Shown one piece after another: positions 5,294 through 9,384 of a stretch of DNA of 9,384 nucleotides (position 1 is its first letter; every line of letters starts with the position of its first letter). The translations under genes were made by a program, and so were the position numbers. Source of the DNA: CAZBBC01 sp964489835. Lineage in GTDB: Bacteria > Calditrichota > Calditrichia > JAJRVZ01. The DNA is taken from contig CAZBBC010000169.1 in NCBI GenBank assembly GCA_964489835.1, forward strand, positions 1 to 9,384. The letters run 5' to 3'. The notes beneath the pieces were generated by a model. It had not been told where the DNA came from and searched no databases. It saw only the letters and a program-made list of their open reading frames with translations.

Positions 5294-5400
5294 TTATTTG
5301 GAATTTGGAATTTCGTGCTTGGAATTTAAATTCACCGTCAGGCGGATTTGCATCCGCTGAAAGCGGAGGGATCTTCATCATTCAGATCAAGCGGCGGATG
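5294..5400. repeat. Interspersed repeat, copy 2, in front of the secreted-protein operon
   Basis: The same layout as the copy at the left edge: TATTTGGAATTTGGA (5295-5309) identical to 19-33, then TTAAATTCACCG (5326-5337) matching 43-54 with one change, then GC-rich hairpins. Here the hairpin is GCGGAT-TTGC-ATCCGC (5342-5357), and CATCCGC (5351-5357) can also pair with GCGGATG (5394-5400). It is in the same orientation as copy 1, about 5.3 kb away. The stretch from 5401 to 5468, which must contain or adjoin the operon promoter, shows no clear -35/-10 pair. Confidence 0.55.
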
Positions 5401-5477
5401 ATAAACAAGTGATATAAATCAATGCTTTTATCTGTGTCGGTTTTAAATTACATTAGAATTTTTTCAGTGAGGTGATC

Positions 5478-7610
5478 ATGAAAATTATTATTACCCTTTT
5501 GATTACTATTCTATGTGTTAAAACTTCCGCTGCCCAGGTTTATACTGATTTCGAGAATGATTCGCTCGACGGTTGGCGGTCGGAAGGCGACGGTAGTTAT
5601 TACCTGGAAGACAATTCGGGCAATCCCGGTAACTGTATGCGCGTGGATGATGACGCTACCGGTGATCTTAATATTGCCATTGCCCCGGTGACCTATCTGG
5701 GTAACTGGTCAGCCGCCGATACTACCGATTCCCTCGTGGCCGATATTTATGTTTCCTTATTAAACGGCTCCCTGACCGCAAATCTCTGGGCATTTCGCAT
5801 CTCCGGACCGGGCGGTAGTGCCACCAGCCCGCCGATCACTCCAACGCTTGGTCAATGGTATCACACGGCTGTCACTCTGGACTCTGCACAGTGGACGGTT
5901 ACATCAGGCACCTGGCAGGGATTAATGGAGTATATCAGCCATTTTGAGGTGCGCGCTGAGTATGTCAACGGCGATGAATTTGTTCGCCTGGATAACATTG
6001 GTTTGTCTTTTTCACCGATAACGGTACCAATAAATCCGCCGGTAACCTCAGATTTTGAAAAAGGTCTTTATGAAGGATGGACATTTGAACAATCCGGGGG
6101 CACGTCGATACCGACCAGTGGCGGTAACCCCGGGCGATATATTCGAATAAGCGATGGAACGGGACTGACACAGGCGATTGCACCGCCAAAGTTTCTGGGT
6201 GATTGGACCGAAATAAACGATCTGGCTGCGATTCAATTTGACCTCAAAATTTCAGACTTTACCGGACCTTTAATTTTGAGTGATTTCTGGATAAAAATTA
6301 GCGGCCCCGGAGGGCAGGCCATTATCCCGATGGATAGCTCAGTCACCAGTGCCTATAATCAATGGAAAACCTTTTCATTTTTAATTTCACAAAGTGAATG
6401 GACCGTTACAGCCGGAGACTGGAATTCCCTGATTACGGATGTACGTGAATTACGCCTGATTCTGGAATACATCAACGGCAGTGAAATTATCTGGTTTGAT
6501 AATTTCCGGATTACGAACAGCCCGCCTGTGGCAAACTTCAGCGCTGATCCGGTTTTTGTTTTTCTCGGAGAAGCCGTCAGTTTTACTGATCTGTCACTGA
6601 ACGCACCCAATGCCTGGCACTGGGAATTCGGGGACGGTAATGTTAGCAGTGAATCCGCGCCGGTTTATATTTATCAGGAGGCCGGTAAATATGATATCCG
6701 CCTGACGGTATATAATTACTTTGGCGGGGATATCCTCGAGAAAAAGGAATATATTGAAGTCGCAGGGATCTCTGATTCATTATTATTTGCTGATGACTTT
6801 AACGATAATGAAATTCATCCGGCCTGGCATTTCCGCAACGGATCCTGGGTGGAACAGAATCAAACAATGATTCAGAACTCAAACTACTACAGTGGTGGTT
6901 ACATCGGGGGATGTTATGCCCTGCTTGGCAGCCCCTTATGGCAAAATTATCAGCTGAATGTCGATTTCCGATCAACCGACGATGACAAAATCGGGGTGGT
7001 ATTCAACTACCAGGATACCGGTAATTTTTATTTGTTTACCTGGCAACAGCAAGGAACGCTTCGCGCCATAAAGCGGTTTATTGATGGCGTGGAGACCAAT
7101 CTGGTAACGGACACGTTAGGCTATGAGATAAATCAGTGGTACCACTTAACGCTATCCACAATGGAAGGAAATATCATCGTCTTAATCGATTCCACGGAAA
7201 TTTTTTCCATCAGTGACACCACCTTCCCAACCGGTAAGGCTGGTCTGTATTGTCATGGCAATCAAAATAGTATCTGGGACAATTTCCGGATCAAAAACCT
7301 GGACTATATCAGTACTATTCAAAACAATGGTTCATCGCTGAATCCTCGTTCATATGAACTGGCGCAGAATTATCCCAATCCCTTCAATCCATCCACCATG
7401 ATCAGATTCGACTTACCGAAAGCCGGACTTGTTGAAATTGAAATCTACAATATAGCCGGTCAAAAGATAGAAACCTTAATGAATAGACAGATGAAAGCAG
7501 GTCATCACGAAATAAAATTCAATGCTAAAAATCTCTCCAGCGGTATCTACCTCTACCGCATGAAGGCCGGCGAATATCATGATGTGAAGAAGATGATGCT
7601 GATTAAATGA
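5478..7610 (+). CDS. Secreted multidomain protein: two laminin-B-like, PKD, concanavalin-like, type IX sorting tail
   Basis: The start is ATG 5478, preceded by GAGGTGA (5469-5475); a longer frame from GTG 5472 would begin inside this ribosome binding site. Numbering from this ATG (710 aa): signal peptide 1-20 (MKIIITLLITILCVKTSAAQ, likely cut before Gln20); laminin-B/domain-IV-like repeat 1 (about 21-177) and repeat 2 (about 190-346), sharing GNPG, IAP, LG-W, RISGPGG or KISGPGG, WTVT-G-W, EY-NG-E and DN; PKD domain 351-429 (FGDG at 384-387); concanavalin/LamG-like jelly roll 436-605; C-terminal sorting domain 624-710 (NYPNPFNPS, GIYLYRM, KKMMLIK). The sorting tail is of the kind recognised by type IX secretion in FCB bacteria, so the protein is probably exported and surface-attached or released. 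No catalytic motif is visible; the modules suggest binding to glycans or matrix. Its stop overlaps the start of the glycosidase gene, so the two are co-expressed. Confidence 0.9.
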   Translation: MKIIITLLITILCVKTSAAQVYTDFENDSLDGWRSEGDGSYYLEDNSGNPGNCMRVDDDATGDLNIAIAPVTYLGNWSAADTTDSLVADIYVSLLNGSLTANLWAFRISGPGGSATSPPITPTLGQWYHTAVTLDSAQWTVTSGTWQGLMEYISHFEVRAEYVNGDEFVRLDNIGLSFSPITVPINPPVTSDFEKGLYEGWTFEQSGGTSIPTSGGNPGRYIRISDGTGLTQAIAPPKFLGDWTEINDLAAIQFDLKISDFTGPLILSDFWIKISGPGGQAIIPMDSSVTSAYNQWKTFSFLISQSEWTVTAGDWNSLITDVRELRLILEYINGSEIIWFDNFRITNSPPVANFSADPVFVFLGEAVSFTDLSLNAPNAWHWEFGDGNVSSESAPVYIYQEAGKYDIRLTVYNYFGGDILEKKEYIEVAGISDSLLFADDFNDNEIHPAWHFRNGSWVEQNQTMIQNSNYYSGGYIGGCYALLGSPLWQNYQLNVDFRSTDDDKIGVVFNYQDTGNFYLFTWQQQGTLRAIKRFIDGVETNLVTDTLGYEINQWYHLTLSTMEGNIIVLIDSTEIFSISDTTFPTGKAGLYCHGNQNSIWDNFRIKNLDYISTIQNNGSSLNPRSYELAQNYPNPFNPSTMIRFDLPKAGLVEIEIYNIAGQKIETLMNRQMKAGHHEIKFNAKNLSSGIYLYRMKAGEYHDVKKMMLIK

Positions 7611-9384
7611 TGAAAAATACCATACACCTCATACTTATCCTTCAGCTGTTGCTGACCATGACAGATAATCTTGGTGCCAACGATGCTTTAACCGTCGACT
7701 TTCGTTACCGGCCGCCGGAATGGCAAACGGCCATTTGTCTGCCGGACGACCCGCATAAGACCCTTGTCGATAAAAGCGGTGAACTGCTCTACCACTACCA
7801 TAAGGGCAACCGTGAGTTTGCTACTCGTATTGCTGTCGAAGTAACCGCTGATGCTGTCTGGCAGAAACAGGAACTACAATCCCCGCGTCTTCCAATTGTC
7901 AAAACTTACCGCAAAGCCGATGGCCTGGAAATCGTCGAGCAGGCATTTGCTGTCACCGGCTCGCTGCAAGCAACGGGGAAAGCATCATCAGACTACCAAA
8001 GCACTGCTGATTTCCCGCGTAACGACATTATTCTTGTCCAGGTCACCAATACCAGCCAGCTGCCGCGTACCTTCCAACCGCGCTTAATGGTGGATACCGA
8101 GTTGGGCCTTCGCCTGGATAACCAGCACGTGATCGTCAACAAGCACGAAACGATCACTTCCTCACTCAGGATAAGAGGGCTGGCCGATAACATACATATA
8201 CAGTTTGAATCGTTGTCCGTACCGGCCGGAAAAACCAGCGAATTTTTTGTACGCTATAGCGGCGGTGAGTCGCTCGTGACAGAGCTACTGACACTTGAGC
8301 AGGCTATTGCCTGTCGCGAGCAGGCCATGGCCTATTGGGAAAAGGTTGCCCTGCCCTATGGGCGTATTGAGGTGCCCGATGCCGCGATCCAGGGATTAAT
8401 CGACGCCTCGATCCGCAATATCTGGCAGGCACGCGAGATTAAAAAGGGCCTGCCCGCTTTCCAGGTTGGGCCAACCTGCTATCGAGGACTGTGGATCGTG
8501 GACGGCGCATTTCTCCTGGAGGCGGCAACGATTCTCGGCGCCGGTAAGGAGGCACGCAACGGCGTGGCCTATGAACTTACCTACCAGCAGCCGGACGGCC
8601 GTATCCAGGTCATGAATGATTATTCCAAGGAAAACGGTATTGTACTCTGGACCTGTGTACGCCATGCACAACTGACGCAGGACAAAGTCTGGCTGGAATC
8701 CGTATGGCCAAAACTGGAAAGGATTGCCGGATACATCCAGGATCTCCGCCGCCAGACGCTTGGCAACGATTCACCCATTGATGATGGTCTTTTACCGGCC
8801 GGATTCTCTGATGGCGGTGTCGGCGGTATTAATGATGAATATACCAATCCCTACTGGAACCTTTTAGGCCTGCACGCCTTCATTCAGGCCGCCCGCTGGC
8901 TTGGGCATAACGAACAGGCAGAGGAATGGCAGAAGGAATATGATGACTTCATGACGGCCTTCCGCAGGGCCGCCGCCCGTGATATGCGTACCGATCCCTA
9001 TGGTAACCGCTATCTGCCGATTTTGATGGACGGTGAGGATCTGCCCCAACGCGGGCAATGGGCATTCTGTCATGCCGTTTATCCGGGTCAGATATTCGAC
9101 CAGAGCGACCCGCTGGTTGCAGGCAATCTGGCCATGTTGGCAGCGACCGAACGGGAAGGCATGGTCTATGGCACCGGTTGGGACGCGACCGGTATATGGA
9201 ACTATTTTTCTTCGTTTTATGCCCACGCCTGGTTGTGGCAGGGGAACGGAAGCAAAGCAGCTCAATCACTTTACGCTTTTGCCAATCACGCATCGCCGCT
9301 GCTGGCCTGGCGCGAAGAGCAATCTCTGCAGGGAGAAGCGTTCCGGAAAGTCGGCGATATGCCGCACAACTGGGCCAGTGCCGA
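7607..9384 (+). CDS. Secreted putative (alpha/alpha)6-barrel glycoside hydrolase, 3' end outside window
   Basis: One frame stays open for 592 codons from ATG 7607 to the window edge, so the gene is 3'-partial. ATGA overlaps the upstream stop (7608-7610), implying translational coupling; ATG 7610 is an equally possible start. The N-terminus (MMKNTIHLILILQLLLTMTDNLGA) is a signal peptide. Residues about 25-245 are beta-rich, like the N-terminal beta-sandwich of such enzymes. From about 255 the protein has the repeated Trp/Tyr-rich helices of six-hairpin glycosidases: RGLWIVDGAFLLEA (Asp299, a candidate acid residue), LLPAGFSDGGVGG (395-407), and near the edge GDMPHNWASA (583-592), the segment that usually precedes a catalytic Glu. 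The fold resembles GH63/GH78-type barrels, but I cannot assign a GH family or substrate. GC content is clearly higher than in the left half of the window. Confidence 0.8.
   Translation, partial: MMKNTIHLILILQLLLTMTDNLGANDALTVDFRYRPPEWQTAICLPDDPHKTLVDKSGELLYHYHKGNREFATRIAVEVTADAVWQKQELQSPRLPIVKTYRKADGLEIVEQAFAVTGSLQATGKASSDYQSTADFPRNDIILVQVTNTSQLPRTFQPRLMVDTELGLRLDNQHVIVNKHETITSSLRIRGLADNIHIQFESLSVPAGKTSEFFVRYSGGESLVTELLTLEQAIACREQAMAYWEKVALPYGRIEVPDAAIQGLIDASIRNIWQAREIKKGLPAFQVGPTCYRGLWIVDGAFLLEAATILGAGKEARNGVAYELTYQQPDGRIQVMNDYSKENGIVLWTCVRHAQLTQDKVWLESVWPKLERIAGYIQDLRRQTLGNDSPIDDGLLPAGFSDGGVGGINDEYTNPYWNLLGLHAFIQAARWLGHNEQAEEWQKEYDDFMTAFRRAAARDMRTDPYGNRYLPILMDGEDLPQRGQWAFCHAVYPGQIFDQSDPLVAGNLAMLAATEREGMVYGTGWDATGIWNYFSSFYAHAWLWQGNGSKAAQSLYAFANHASPLLAWREEQSLQGEAFRKVGDMPHNWASA

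Noticed and set aside
5965..6610. Minus-strand frames within the secreted multidomain protein gene
   Set aside because: Antisense shadows of a gene with clear domains, signal peptide and sorting tail.
7851..9293. Several short frames on both strands between 7851 and 9293
   Set aside because: They overlap a single uninterrupted 592-codon frame with signal peptide and glycosidase-like motifs, which is open to the window edge.

Overview
The window looks like a chromosomal segment from an uncultured or little-studied bacterium of the FCB superphylum, in the Calditrichota / Ignavibacteria / KSB1 neighbourhood. The main clue is the C-terminal sorting domain of the secreted protein at 5478-7610 (NYPNPFNPSTMIRFDLP, then ...GIYLYRMKAGEY...KKMMLIK), typical of type IX-style secreted proteins in these lineages. 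The noncoding DNA also fits: AT-rich TTTGGAATTTGGA minisatellites next to short GC-rich hairpins, TAATCCGTG repeats, and a CCCCCTTAATAAAGGGGG-type inverted-repeat element. No rRNA or tRNA gene and no CRISPR array is visible.

The left 5.4 kb is an AT-rich, gene-poor accessory region read almost entirely on the minus strand. It holds an unrecognised 125-aa protein (284-661), about 1.1 kb of noncoding DNA rich in short repeats, an AAA/DUF4143 ATPase (1775-2941), a 31-codon relic that looks like the C-terminus of a DUF559 endonuclease-like protein (3065-3160), and an AbiEi/AbiEii type IV toxin-antitoxin pair (3161-4382). A 110-bp MITE-like element follows (4781-4890), then a plus-strand 42-aa small ORF with a strong ribosome binding site (5106-5234). 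Two direct copies of a minisatellite-plus-hairpin repeat (about 11-115 and 5294-5400) bracket this region.

The most unusual noncoding structure is a 23-bp tandem array at 1275-1459. Each unit is itself a GATCG...CGATC dyad, GATC recurs every 11-12 bp through most of the array, and the array is bounded by identical 10-bp palindromes. About 210 bp away, at 1018-1066, a smaller cluster of TCACA/TGTGA palindromes has a 21-bp period. Near-perfect inverted repeats also sit at the predicted transcription starts of the ATPase gene and the abiEi-abiEii operon, as expected for autoregulated genes.

The right 3.9 kb (5478 to the window end) is a higher-GC, plus-strand operon of two secreted proteins. 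The first is a 710-aa modular protein (signal peptide, two laminin-B-like domains, PKD, concanavalin-like domain, sorting tail). Its stop codon overlaps the start of the second gene (ATGA), a secreted putative (alpha/alpha)6-barrel glycosidase that runs off the end of the window. Together they suggest extracellular recognition and breakdown of a polysaccharide, though the substrate cannot be read from the sequence.
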